Below are positions 16,255 through 27,828 of a stretch of 64,000 nucleotides of DNA, piece by piece. Source of the DNA: Hyperoplus lanceolatus (taxonomy: Eukaryota; Chordata; Actinopteri; Uranoscopiformes; Ammodytidae); NCBI GenBank assembly GCA_026929865.2, contig CM049416.1, positions 12,652,501 through 12,716,500 on the forward strand, written 5' to 3'. A model generated the notes under the pieces. It saw nothing but the letters and a program-made list of their open reading frames with translations, made no database searches and was not told the origin of the DNA. Numbering within the stretch: position 1 is the stretch's first letter; each line of letters begins with the position of its first letter. Both the position numbers and the translations under genes were made by a program.

Positions 16255-16628
16255 TAGCCTGGCTCCGCCCGCCCGCCTACTTCCGGCCAAATTTTATTTT
16301 TCCTTCAGTAGTCAGTCTGGGTGTACAGCCCATTTCCCAGTTTTGCCGAAGATTCGACAGCCGGTCCAATCAGCGAACAGAGCGAGTGGCTGAGAACGAT
16401 GACGTCGAAGTCGCGCTCCAGTTTCAGTTGCCAGAAGCCGGCTCATGACACACGTGACGACCAAACGTTATGCGATTGGTTGGCTAATCCAGAGTGGCAC
16501 TGGGCAGATCCAATAGTTTTAAACTTCAACAGACACCCGCCTTCATGAGTTAACGTTTGCCAATTACAGCACTGCCAGACCTTCTGTACAAATGAAATGA
16601 AGTACGATGGTCTGGTAGCACCAGGCTA
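16255..16628. mobile_element. MULE-like MITE with 9-bp target duplication
   Basis: The ends are TAGCCTGG and CCAGGCTA, and a perfect 9-bp duplication GCACTTCAT lies at 16246-16254 and 16629-16637. A 9-bp duplication is typical of Mutator-like elements. The right 200 bp match the copy ending at 834. The interior is GC-rich with ATTGG/CCAAT boxes and a CACACGTGACG motif. Confidence 0.85.
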
Positions 16629-16637
16629 GCACTTCAT

Positions 16638-17739
16638 AGCCTGCAATTGCAATAATTAAACCCCCTGCAGTTCTGTAAACCTTGTAAGTACAGTAAAATT
16701 CAAATCTTGTCATAAGCTCTGCTTTGTCGTACACTCCTATAGAAAACAAAGGGAAAATCTGTCACAATTCACGTACCATATCGCCAATGGCAACTCCCGG
16801 GGACAGATGCAAATTTGTAAAGTTTATGAGATGCCTCTGTAACAGTGATGGACAGGTAATACTGAATGAATGAGAGGCTGCGTTCATCGTGATCGCTTGT
16901 ACTTCATTATCATTCTGTTACTGTACACGCACAGAATGCACAATGTGAATGTGTTTAACTCAGTCAATTATATCCCCATCAACACTTGCGATATCGCCTT
17001 GATGAGCCATTATCAGAAATGACGCACAGGCCGTACACAAAGGGCCGCTGGGTGTGGACTCTGGAGGCCTATAGCTACAGGGAGATAGGGAAAGGATAGA
17101 GCGTTTAGCGTGATGAATACTTAAACCCAATTTGCATTTGTTTTCATGTATAGCCTCACACTCTGGAGTGAGTCAGTCAAGCCGTCGGCAACATTCTCAC
17201 CCCCTCACATCTATTGTGGAGCCTTAGTGGAGAATGACAAATGGTAATGTGTGGTAAAAGTCATATGCTGATTTTCAAGCGACATCGTTTCCGTTGCCTC
17301 TGTGGCGGGCTGGGTTAAATGTTCTAGAGACGAATGCCTCTAAATGAGCCCAAAGGCAGCCGAGACCAGCACAATTCCCCCCACTTATCCCTAAATGCCC
17401 CACCACGAAATTTGACCTTTCGGATAACTATTTTATACAACCAATAAGCCTACCAGATGTTACCAGTCTCGTCACATTTTCTCAATGTCTTGGCACTAAC
17501 ATCTTGTGTTTCACTTTAATTCCCTATCCAGACTCTTATTTTTTTTTACCCCTTTTCTCTCTTTCATTCCAGTGCCTCGAGCACTCCTATTCGTTTAGCT
17601 GGCATTCGATTGCCAAAGGGGGACTTGTTAAAAACAACGCAATTTGACCTCATTTTGGTGAGAAGAGAAAATTGCTTACTTTGTTCTCTTTCTGCCTACC
17701 GTGGTATTTTCACCAAAGTCTCCACCTCTTGTTTCTCTT

Positions 17740-17776
<37 letters not shown>

Positions 17777-18452
17777 GTGCCTGTGTGCCTGTGTGCGTGC
17801 GTGTGTCTTAAGAGCTGTAATTTTACCATGAAGAGGTACATGCATTGTTGCTCTCACTTTCCAGCTAAGGACCAAGTATCCAGCTTTTTAAATTGTTAGA
17901 TGTGGACTTTTTTTTTATCTCCAACTCTTTCTAAAGTAAAAAGATTTAACTGACAATGTTATCAGCATTCCTCCGTAGTAGACCATGGATTTGTGCACCA
18001 GTTGAGTATTGTTTTATTTTGATACTCTATTATTTTCTCTTTTAGAGATGCTTTTTTAATGTTTAGACCTGGCAACCTGACCTCTGCTCTATTTCTAATG
18101 TACTGTATATATACGTTCACGATCCCTCACAGTGAAAGCACATTTCTGAACTTACCTCCAACTCTCCATTTTTCCCTGTCCTTTTCATGCTGCGCTTCTA
18201 TGCGTATCCCTCTCCCCCTTCGTTTTTACTTCAATGTATTCTTTATTTTTCCCGGCCTCTGAATCTGACCCCGTTGTCTTCTATCTGTCAAGGCTCCCCA
18301 CCTCTGCACCACTGTTTCTGTGCTATTTATTTTAACAATAACTTCTCTCTGTGCGCACACACACAAAATATATATTTTCTTTTAACTTGTGCCTTCCAAC
18401 AGCCTCTGCAAAGCAAAAAATGCACATTCAAGGTGAAAATAGTAACAGTGTT
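16638..18452. other. no gene seen
   Basis: Mixed-composition DNA. About 17150-17420 is relatively balanced in composition and free of repeats, so it could be tested as a conserved non-coding element, but nothing in the bases proves it. Confidence 0.5.
17742..17807. repeat. imperfect (TG)n microsatellite
   Basis: TG units with GC and CC interruptions. Confidence 0.93.
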
Positions 18453-18467
18453 AAAGGTGCAGTTCAC

Positions 18468-18642
18468 GGGGGCGCCCATAGCTCAGTTGATAGGGCGCCC
18501 CGGGCCAAGGCCCCGCAGCGGACTCGGCTTCGAATTTTGCCCGGGTCAGTTCTCTGCATGTCCTCTCCTCTTTGTCCCGTTTCAACGCTGTCTCCCCAAT
18601 CTGTCTAATAAAGCAAAAATGCCCAAAAAATTATCTTAAAAA
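18468..18642 (+). mobile_element. tRNA-derived SINE with 15-bp target duplications
   Basis: The head GGGGCGCCCATAGCTCAGTT contains a tRNA-like A box (TAGCTCAGTTGATAGG) and a degenerate B box (CTTCGAATTTT). The body has CTCTGCATGTC and TTTCAACGCTGTCTCCCC, and the tail has AATAAAGCAAAAATGCCC plus an A-rich end. Direct repeats AAAGGTGCAGTTCAC (18453-18467) and AAAGGTGGAGTTCAC (18643-18657) differ at one base. Confidence 0.88.
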
Positions 18643-18657
18643 AAAGGTGGAGTTCAC

Positions 18658-19708
18658 AAATTGTCGTCATTTTCATTGTGAAATTGGTGTGAATGTCAGT
18701 TAGCCAAAATCAAGAAATTCACGGAAATGCTCAGACACAGCCCCCACAGATGTCGGAGAGGTGTGGAGGTGAGGACAGTTGCGGAGCATGATACACATAT
18801 GAAAACTACAAAACAAGATGGCAACCTCACCACCTTCGTTTGTAGCATTTGGCCAGAAAAAAAAATGAAAATGGTGAGAGAGAGAAAGACATAAGACCAA
18901 ACAAGACTGCAGCAAAAGCAAAGACATATAGACCATGAGAGATGTAGGGAGATAATGAGCGAAGTGTTGGAAAGCCCATACAAACTGGGGGGGGGGGAGT
19001 GAAGAGAGAGAGAAACATAGATAGCCATATAAGGGTAGAAGACAAAATTGGAGCAGAGAATGGAGGAGGGAGTCCGATTCGACAAATGAAAGAAACAGAC
19101 AAAAAAAATGTTGTTGTTCTAAATGTTCCGAGGCATTATCAGGCACATGGGTGTACTTTTAATCTTATCTGTTTATCAGAAACCGATTAGTGTCTACTTA
19201 AGAAGGCTGCAAACATGCTGACACCAGTAAACAGCCAAGTCCTGATACATATACATTGAAAGAAGGGCTTTGTTCAGTTTTACCAGGTTGTTTTTACCAT
19301 CTTGTGACAATCCAGTTTGTTTTATTACATTGACGCTGTATTTCAAGTCATATAAATTATATTCGCTCTCATTCTCCATGCTCATTTCCACTGTTCTGGG
19401 GCAAAATAAGCACTGTGCAAAACAATGCATGTAACACTAACGAGAGAAACACTAGACCACTCATCATCAAGACACAACTATTATCCACAAAGCACTGTCA
19501 GGGTTAGTTATTGAATAACTTCTTGATGTTGACATAATGTTTTGTGTGATTATATTTGTCTCCATTTCCATAGCCTTCCCCCTATAGGTTTTGCAATCAT
19601 TCTGTTTCCTCCCTGCCCTGCCATTTTCTAATGCGGGTCATGTGCTATGCATTTTATAATCTATAAAATATAAGATATTTTATGTCAAATCTCTATAAAG
19701 AAGTATCA
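18658..19708. other. no gene seen
   Basis: Purine-rich patch at 18850-19090 with a G-run near 18987. It produces overlapping spurious minus-strand frames. Confidence 0.6.
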
Positions 19709-20138
19709 TTTAAAGGTGCTATGAGGAACTTTTAAATATTTCTTAAATAGTCTAATTTTTCCTCTGATGGTCATAAATGACATTTAACAGCAAACGAGAC
19801 CATCAGTGCAAATAATGCTATTTTTGTATATTTTTCTTTGTCATGGGTGCACTCACCCTGGAACTAAAGCTGGTGGGTAACACTTTACAATAAGGTACAC
19901 AAAAAAAGAGTAGTTACCCTTTTTAAAGGGTACCTTTTAAAAAGGGTAACTACCCTTTTTAAAAGGTAAACTTACCTTTTTAAAAGGTAAATTTACCTTT
20001 TAAAAAGGGTAACTACTCTTTTTTTGTGTACCTTATTGTAAAGTGTTACCAGCTGGTGTAGTAAAAACACTATCGCTTTTGTCCAAAGGGGGTGCAAGAA
20101 CGAACATAAACTGAAAGTTCCTCGGAACACCTTTAAAA
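19709..20138 (+). mobile_element. MITE of the GCTATGAGGAACTTT family, split by a hAT-type MITE
   Basis: The left end reads TTTAAAGGTGCTATGAGGAA and the right end GTTCCTCGGAACACCTTTAA, giving imperfect inverted repeats of about 22 bp. The body is cut at 19876-20050 by another element with its own target duplication. Without that insert it is about 250 bp. Confidence 0.78.
19876..20050. mobile_element. hAT-type palindromic MITE, 175 bp, with 8-bp duplication
   Basis: The terminal inverted repeats begin GGTAACACTTTACAATAAGG and are identical for about 50 bp. The core is a run of AAGGTAA / TTACCTT units, so nearly the whole element can fold on itself. AGCTGGTG flanks it on both sides (19868-19875 and 20051-20058). 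An 8-bp duplication is the hAT signature. Confidence 0.92.
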
Positions 20139-21033
20139 CCTGTATTGTAAATCTAGTTATGGATGTAAGCAGGTTTATGTTGTATGGTGCTGTTTAAGGA
20201 TTGTTTTAACATCTGTATATCTTACTCAAGACACAAGGACAAAACATAAAGTTGTGTGGTGTGCATATTTTAATAATTGTAGTGCAATGTGAGTGTAGGA
20301 ATTTTTCTAAAATAAATTCCTAAACAAGCATTTTGGTTTGAACAATCACCATGACCTTTTTTTCAACGTTCTCTTGTCCGCTGTTATTATAGTTATCTGG
20401 TAGTTGTTCTTTTTGCCTTAGGATATTTCAACTTGTTTCAAATAAACTCCACCCGTTGGATTTTTTTTAAACATTTTCACTTTTCAGGAAAGACAGGATT
20501 TTATGTCTGAATAGGAAACAGTAGAAAGACGTGAAAGCAGACATTTCTTGGCAGACGGCGTGTGAAATAGTAGAAGATAAAGTGAACCAATGCAGTGCGG
20601 GAATCGTTTTCGGATATGCTTGGAAACATCAACACTGTTTTGGCTCACAAGGCAACATCTTCTCCCGTTTCCCCAACTTTGAAAAAACTGCCAAAAGGAG
20701 CGTACAATTATCTGGAGAGAGGGCTGACAGGTTGGAGCTGTGTTTGTGAGAGTAAACAGCCTGGCAATGAGCATTTTGTAGTAGATAATTGGGCTCCCGC
20801 TGTGGGAATTTGGATGTCATTACATCGTTTGGATTCCTTTCACAGCCCAGTTTGCTTGTTTTTTTGTTATGTGTGTTTTTAATGCCATGCCTTTGCCAGC
20901 GTTTGCAAATACTGGTAGCCTGTGTGTGTATGTCATCTGCAAATACAAGTAACATTTGCAGGAAGAATATAATTTGTCTTTCTGTTGCATGTACAATTGT
21001 GCATTTGTACAAGAAAGAATATGTTCAATACTC

Positions 21034-21064
<31 letters not shown>

Positions 21065-21077
21065 CGTGTGTGTGTGC

Positions 21078-21109
<32 letters not shown>

Positions 21110-22172
21110 ATAGCCTACTATTAGCATTATGTGCTTGTTTTTGTGCCATTTTTGTGTCAGAGTGCATTCTTGTTGAAAGGACTTTTCCCTTGCATTGGTT
21201 TTACTGTTCATTTGTGCATATACACTTTCCATTACTGGCTTTTCCCGGTTCTGAAGTGTTAATCTGGCGTCTTGACTGACTCCAACATTATGCCCCCCTT
21301 CCTCTTCTTGTCTGTCTCATGTCTAAAGGAGATGGTGATTTGCGTCTTTCACGCGGTAGTTTTTTTTTCCTTCCTCCCTCGTTCCATTCAAACACTTTGA
21401 CAAATTCAATCCATTCCTCAGAGAGCCCTGCTGCTTTTGACATGCTCGGCACCATCAAAGATTGCCTTCTAGCTGTGTTGGCTCGGAAAAAGGTTTCTGT
21501 TGTGACAAATCTGACACTCTGACTGAACAGTGGAGTGCTTTGCTGACTATTTGTCTTTCATTTGACGAGGTGAAGGACTGATTTTCGGGGCGGCTGAATG
21601 ACTGGCTAGTTTTCCGGCCGGGTGACAGACATGAGTGACTGTCTGCTTTGTTGGACATGTTGGTCGACAAATTGTACCGTTAATCTATCCGTCTGTCCTG
21701 AGTCGCTAACTGGCTGTCCGGCAGGCCGAGTGAGTGGTTACGTGGTTGTTTATCTATGGGGTGGCCTTCTTGTTGATTGGAGATAACATAGTTGCATCTG
21801 GAAAAAAATGTAATATCAATGAAAAGTTCCTTTTTATCAGTAATTTAATTCAAAAATGTAAACTTTCGTATGGTCCAGATTCATTACACATCGAACGTGA
21901 AATGCGTCTAGAATAAACGTACTTTCAGACGGTCAACATTTCTGTCTTATAATATTAATTAAATATCAAAACAATGGGATTGCTGATGCTAAATATAGAG
22001 ATAGCAGAGGAGCAGGCATGGACGACTGCTCTTTGTATGTTAGTCACTACGAGAGACACCTTTAATACACAGGTAATCATGTGACTAGTTCTTCATAAAG
22101 ACTTAATGATTACATTTTATCACTTGAAATAACCCAAGCTTTCTCTATCTTTGGCAGAAAAATATGTAGCAC
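20139..22172. other. no gene seen
   Basis: Unique sequence plus one TG array at 21034. Confidence 0.6.
21034..21110. repeat. imperfect (TG)n microsatellite
   Basis: TG array with CG interruptions, ending TGCGCGCGTG. Confidence 0.95.
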
Positions 22173-22465
22173 TTAAAGGAATACTTCACTCATATGGAAC
22201 CGGCGTTTTATCATTATAAAATCGCTTATATAATATAATGAATGAGGTTTTTCTTCCCTCAGTCTTCCTTTGGCCCAGCTGTCCTGTTAAACCTAACCCT
22301 TCATTTTACCATGAGTGATGTCACACATGGGAAAATGTATGGTGAGACAGTGAGACCAAAAAACAGTCTTTCTGCCTTTTCTCTAAAATGGTTGCACATT
22401 TATACTACATAGGATCTCAGAGTTCAATACACCTTCATATTTCCAACGGTGAAGTAGGTCTTTCA
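22173..22465 (+). mobile_element. TTAA-flanked MITE, copy 2
   Basis: TTAA-AGGAATACTTCACTC at the left and GGTGAAGTAGGTCT-TTCA at the right. Shares the same internal blocks (CAGTCTTCC-TTGGCCCAGC, GAGACAGTGAGACCA, TTCAATACACCTTCATAT) in the same order as the copy at 12330. The right TTAA has decayed to TTCA. Confidence 0.85.
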
Positions 22466-22585
22466 AGAAAGAAGCTTCTAGTGCCTTTCAATTTCAGGGA
22501 TACTTTCAGGGATACTTTCACTTAAGCCAAAGAAAGATGGCAATCATCTTCATCATTTGCTCTCACCTCTGCAGTCAAAGTCAAG

Positions 22586-23215
22586 GTGCTCCACCCCATG
22601 CTGCATCCTATCTATCTATCTCTTTATCCCTCCCTCTCTCCCCTCGTCTGCTCCCATTCTCCTTATTCTGCCTCTATCCTTAAAAAGCCCATCTGCCTAG
22701 CTCTCCTTACAGTATTCCCTGTGTTCCTATGCCTTATGTATGATTTGTCTACACACTCTATCTTCTTTTCGGCTTTTACTGTATCTTTTATTCACACATC
22801 AATCCCTGTTCCCTCCCTTTTTGTAATCTTTTCATTTCTTTACTCACTCTCTTCCACATAAAAAAAGCAACCTTGTCTTTCACTTTCTTTCTTACTATCT
22901 CCCTCAGTCCGACTGTTTGAGCAGAGGAGTGGGAGAGGTGGAGCATTTTACAGGAGAGATAAATGTAGTTTGTATCAGTCTGGCATCTCCGCCCTTCCAG
23001 ATCGGTTTCCTCCAGCCCTCCGGTCCCACCGATGCATAATTCATCCCTCCCTCTCACCGTTGTCTTTAATTGTCCATTCTTGTAGCCCTCTTTTATCTCT
23101 TTCTCCATCCTTTTTCCATCCCTCTCTTTTTTGGCTATCACTGCCTCTTTATCGTCTCAGTATTTGCTTGTCGTCTCTCTCCATCACAGTGTTTTGCATT
23201 TTTGTCTCCCTGTCT
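22586..23215 (+). repeat. pyrimidine-rich (CT/TC) low-complexity tract
   Basis: More than 600 bp dominated by TCTCC, CTCTC and CCATCC words on the + strand. This makes long spurious ORFs rich in Ser/Leu/Pro. No gene signature. Confidence 0.7.
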
Positions 23216-23227
23216 TCATTTGAACGT

Positions 23228-23264
23228 TCTGCCCTGCCTGCCGTCGACCGGCAGGCAGGGCAGA
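23228..23264. repeat. GC-rich hairpin, 16-bp perfect arms
   Basis: TCTGCCCTGCCTGCCG and its exact reverse complement are separated by TCGAC. It sits at the end of a long pyrimidine-rich tract. It is too isolated to be called a terminator or element end. Confidence 0.85.
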
Positions 23265-24811
23265 CTTCCTTCCAATTTTCATGTTCAGTTTCTTTCCCTA
23301 TATCAGCGTGTCAAGTTGTTGCTGTTGCAGATAACAAGTGAGGCTGAGAAGTGAGTGCTGCATCTTGTCAAAGCTACTGTAAAGAGATAGATTGCATAAA
23401 AGTTCAAGTGTGTGTGTGTGTGTGCGTGTGTGCGTACGTGCGTGTGTGTGTATGTGTCACTTCCACTGCAATCTCTCCCTTATTGTCATCGACTGCCTAG
23501 TAAGGTGTAGTACGGTGCATTTGCATACCTTTCTGTGTCTGCACAAAGTCTTTGTGAATGTGTGTTTGCATGAGGATGTGTGCAGTCAGTGGCTGTGTTC
23601 GGAACGCCATACTAACGTCCTACTCATACTCATTTTGACTTCAATTTGAGTATGTGACGGTTGGGTATGCGAGTTTGGGTATGCGAGAAATTCCCGGATG
23701 AGCAGGAAGATTTTGGGTATGAATCGGATGGATGGGCCTTATAAAAAAATGGACAGGGGAGAAAAAACCGTTGGGGGTTGGGGGCCCTTCCTTCCCATAG
23801 AAGCTGCTCAATGGCGGGGGGGCGACCATACAGGAAGTATTCGCTTCCGCGTACACGGTGCCAACACGCCCCTTAAGCGTGACGCGCAGTGTACGTTTCA
23901 CTGACGTTCTTGGATGAAGAAAGCAGTGTAACAGTCTAATATGTCCATGCCGTAAACTAAGCTGAAGCTAAGCGGAGACGAGCACAGGTGTATTGTACCA
24001 TGGAAGTATAAATTACATATCCCCGATGATTCTCTGTATGTAATCTTAAAATGACACCCCGTTGTTGTTAAGTAATATAGTGATTCACAAGTTCTAAACG
24101 AAGACTACTCCTGCCATCAGGGCAGCACTATTAGCTAATGTAAGCTAAACCAGATAGTGGGTTAGCGCTGTTTTCGTAGCGTGTGCTGTTAGGTAGTGAG
24201 CATAGTTCTTAGTGCTCTATTGAAATAAAGCAAACAAATGTTCAAATGCCAAAGTGAGCTTTTTGAAGTTTAATTATAAGACCGAATGTGTGGTTGTCAA
24301 AGCAATTGCCTAATCAGAATGGGTTAGAATTAGTTTTATTTTCCTGCTGTGGGTATCAGTTATATTACAAATTACACAAGCTTAAAAATTCAATGTAAAG
24401 TTAAACAGTTACAGTTAAACAATCCTTTTTTAAAGAATATTAGTTTGTCCCTTTTTGACCTATTGTTTTGGAACTGAAAATCAGGCTGTCTGGTTCAGAT
24501 GAGAGTTGGCAACGAAATACCAGTTGAAACAACATTCAAGTTAAGTAATTAAGATGTTTATTGCTTTCAAGCAAGAGTCAAGGCACAATTATCAATAAGA
24601 ATCAAGAATGTCAGCAATTTTTCAAAAATATATAGTAAACTGTACCTGTTGCTGTACCTGTTGCATGAAACACAAACATTTGCAAGTCCACAACAGGCTT
24701 AACATGTATATAGATTATATATAAATATATTTCCATAACACCAGATAAAGAAAAACACCTTGTAGGCTACTTACATTTTCATTCAGGGAACTCACTGATT
24801 CATTCAAGTTG

Positions 24812-27800
24812 TTAAAGGATGATTTCACCGGTGGAAATATGAATGTACCTATGTAGAGCAAAACCTATGTGTTATAAATGTGCAAAAATTTTGGAAATCG
24901 GTTCACCCTAGCCTGAGAAACGGCAAAAAGAGTGTTTTTATGGTCTCTCTGCCGGTCTCTGCCTCTAAAGTCAGAAATCCTCCGGCTACCACAATGCACT
25001 GCGCTAGCAGCACTCCAAGGCCCCGCCCACATTTCCATAGTCTCGTCTCGTCTGACCCGGTCTGACCTCTGACTCCGATGAGAGTTTGTAAACACCAAAC
25101 ACACTACTTCCCATTACAGTTATTGGCGATACCTCGACCAATACAGACTCTATGTAGATTCCACAATTAATATATATATTTTTTTAAATATGAATGTATT
25201 AGTTTCGGTTTCACTGTAAAACGGAGGGAAGGAAATGCGCACTACACTAGTCTAACTTTTCTTCAGTTTACAAGATAGTGAGCTGTTTTCAACAATGCCT
25301 GCGGCTAAAAAAAAAAACTAGCCTAGCCTTCAAAACAAACCGGAGGACTGAAACTAAATATTCTAGCCTGGGCGTGAAGAGGACAATCTGGACGGGACTG
25401 ACGTATCTTCGTTGTGGACAGGTTGTGTGGACCGGGCCTGCAAAATGCACTCGCGTACAGGTAAGACTTTCAACGTATTTGACTATATTTCTGTTCACAC
25501 AGTATGCAATTATAGCTGCTGTGGGGGGGGGGCTTGCTAAACTCTTTCAGAAACAAACTAATTCAGCAACCATTTGGTGTGTTTGTAATGCAACTAAGAA
25601 AAGAAAATCATCAGACTATCATTTTTAGTGAGTGCTCACAGCTAACGTTTCACTTGAAGCCTAACTGTTGTATTGTTTGGTGACATTTCAGAATCCGATG
25701 TCTACACCCTCAATATCAGCTGTGATAGTGGGGTAAAAAGTTGATCAATGGCTGTCTCCCCTTCAACTGCAACCAAGGCAGCTGCAGTGACGCTTCTGAG
25801 AGGAAATATGTCAAATTCAGGAGCATCCCAGCTCTGCTAATATGTCCTCACACCTCAACCTGTGCCTTATCAGCCACTCATTTAAGGCTAAATTGTAAAT
25901 ATTTTGTGTTTATAGCTCATATTTTGTATCTTATATTTATCATGTTCGTATATTGGACAGTTTATTTTTAAGAATTGTTTCATTGTGTGTTACCTGGTTT
26001 ATTTAACATTGAGCATGATGCCACAATATTTTCCTTTGTAAACAATAAAACATCTTATGTTGTTACCTTACCTTGGACTCCTGTCTACACCCATGTTCAC
26101 CAGTACAGACTTGTTGGCTGAACTGATTTTGATGCACAGATTACTGTATGTATTGTTTTTAAAATACAATCTATGAGGTAAATGTTATAAATTCACAAGG
26201 ATGCAAGGTAGGTTCATCATACTGAAGCACAGGAAAAACAGATACACAGAAAAATAACTAAGCCATCAGTTTTACTACCAAAGCTAGCCAGAATATATTT
26301 CAATTGAGTACTTCAGGTCACATTTCTATATTGATGGCATACAAAATATTTGCTTATTTATTAAATACAGTAGCTCAGCATCTGAAGTCTGTCCTCAACC
26401 TTTTTCCCCAGTAGAAATTTGTATTTTTCTAATAGTACTCCAGTTGAACAGCACTCTGGTTAGTAGACAAACCACATCAACCAACTTGAGTTCAAAGTTT
26501 TAATCCAAACATATGAACAACTATTTATAAAAATAAAATGTGTAGTGTGTTGGTTCAGGTCATTCTGGTCACAGCTGCTCTTGTTTCTTGATAGCCACGG
26601 TCCTGTTCATCACGTGCATGGTCAGGTGCTGGGTCTCTCTCTTTGCAGGATTCACGCCAGGAAACTGCATGAATCAGCGATATTGTCTATAAAACATTGA
26701 GCAAAACATTAGTAAGGCCAGCTAATTTTAGTCTGCAGTAGCTTACATGAAAAAGAACTGCAAGGTTACGTCACGTTAGCTTTGCTGCCCATGTTACCAA
26801 CCACAGGAAAACGTAGTGCCAATAAGACATTTTAGAACAGGATTCAAAACTGCAATAAGACCACTTGTGCCGTGTTTACGCCCGGGTCACATCCTACGTC
26901 TGTGCAGTGTATCTAGCTCGCAGTTCCCCCCCCCCACACACACACAGTCAGTGTCTCACTGCTGCAGCGCTGCTTTTACCAGCCTGTTGCTACATGAGTT
27001 TTTCTTTGATCATTCACATTAATAAAGTGCTGTGTAGCTGCTCTAATCGGCTAACACAAGCGCCAGGGGAAAAAAGAAAGGCAGACGCAAATGCAAGAAG
27101 TGTGGCGGTGATGAATGAGTAAAAATAAAAACTTACTGTGTTGTGGTCGACGTCCGTCCGTCTCTCCCCGCGGCCTGTGGCTGGCGCCTACAGTTCACCG
27201 TCTCAATACTGAAATATGTCTCCGGGGTCCCTCTTTCCATATGCGGAGTAAAGCTACAGTGAAGTTTCTAACAGTGAACACCGCAAATCCACCAGGCACA
27301 GCGGCAGGGCTCCTCTTCAGCATGGAGTAGCTGCTAGTGTAGCTGGCTTCTCCTCTTCCTCCTTACGACTATCACCTCTCTTCCTCGCTGTAATCCGGTT
27401 TATACAGGTTGACACGAATGTCCGTTCACTAGAGTAAACATAAATCCCGTTCAGGCGTTACAAATGGAAAATATCCTTCTGCCATGGTCGGAGTTTTTCA
27501 GGAGTCTGCTTCTTCGCTAAGCGGGGGAGAAACATGGCGGACGCTGTGTTTACATCTCGTCCGTGAGCTCCCGCCTCCCTCATTCCTTATTGGTGGGCAT
27601 AAAAATGTGCGGAACTAAAGGCCTGTAGTCTTCGGGCCCTCTGGCACGCAGACCACGGCTCCAATGGATGACGTATTTTGCGTCATCCATTGGAGTGTGT
27701 GGGGTGTGGAATATCAGGACAGCTGGGCCAAGGGAAGACTGAGTCAAGACAAACCTCTTTCCTTGTATTATAATAGCCATTTTATAATGATAGAAAGCAG

Positions 27801-27828
27801 GTTCTGTATCGGTGAAGTAATCCTTTAA
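24812..27828 (-). mobile_element. 3.0-kb TTAA-flanked DNA element, long relative of two MITEs in the window
   Basis: TTAA-AGGATGATTTCACC at the left and GGTGAAGTAATCCT-TTAA at the right. The outer 150-250 bp at each end match, in reverse orientation, the ends of the short elements at 12330 and 22173 (shared GGACAGCTGGGCCAAGG; ATAAATGTGCAAAAA; AGCCTGAGAAA-GGCA). The centre (about 25080-27570) is not shared with the short copies and includes a two-exon-like cassette. A TTAA target duplication is known for piggyBac and Kolobok; the TIR does not decide between them. Confidence 0.75.
25290..26050 (+). other. gene-like two-exon cassette inside the 3-kb TTAA element
   Basis: ATG at 25295 (MPAAKKK) is followed at once by an 11-base A-run. 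In the frame one base away the exon stays open (FKTNRRTETKYSSLGVKR and YLRCGQVVWTGPAKCTRVQ) up to a consensus donor CAG|GTAAGA at 25461. An acceptor (TTGGTGACATTTCAG) ends at 25691, and AATAAA lies near 26045. I do not recognise the product. It may be a transposase-related leftover or a captured host fragment; coding status is unproven. Confidence 0.35.

Noticed and set aside
18468-18642. Functional tRNA gene
   Set aside because: The B box is degenerate, and the body, A-rich tail and flanking duplications show a SINE.
23228-23264. Rho-independent terminator
   Set aside because: The host is a vertebrate and there is no adjacent gene; it is a chance or structural hairpin.
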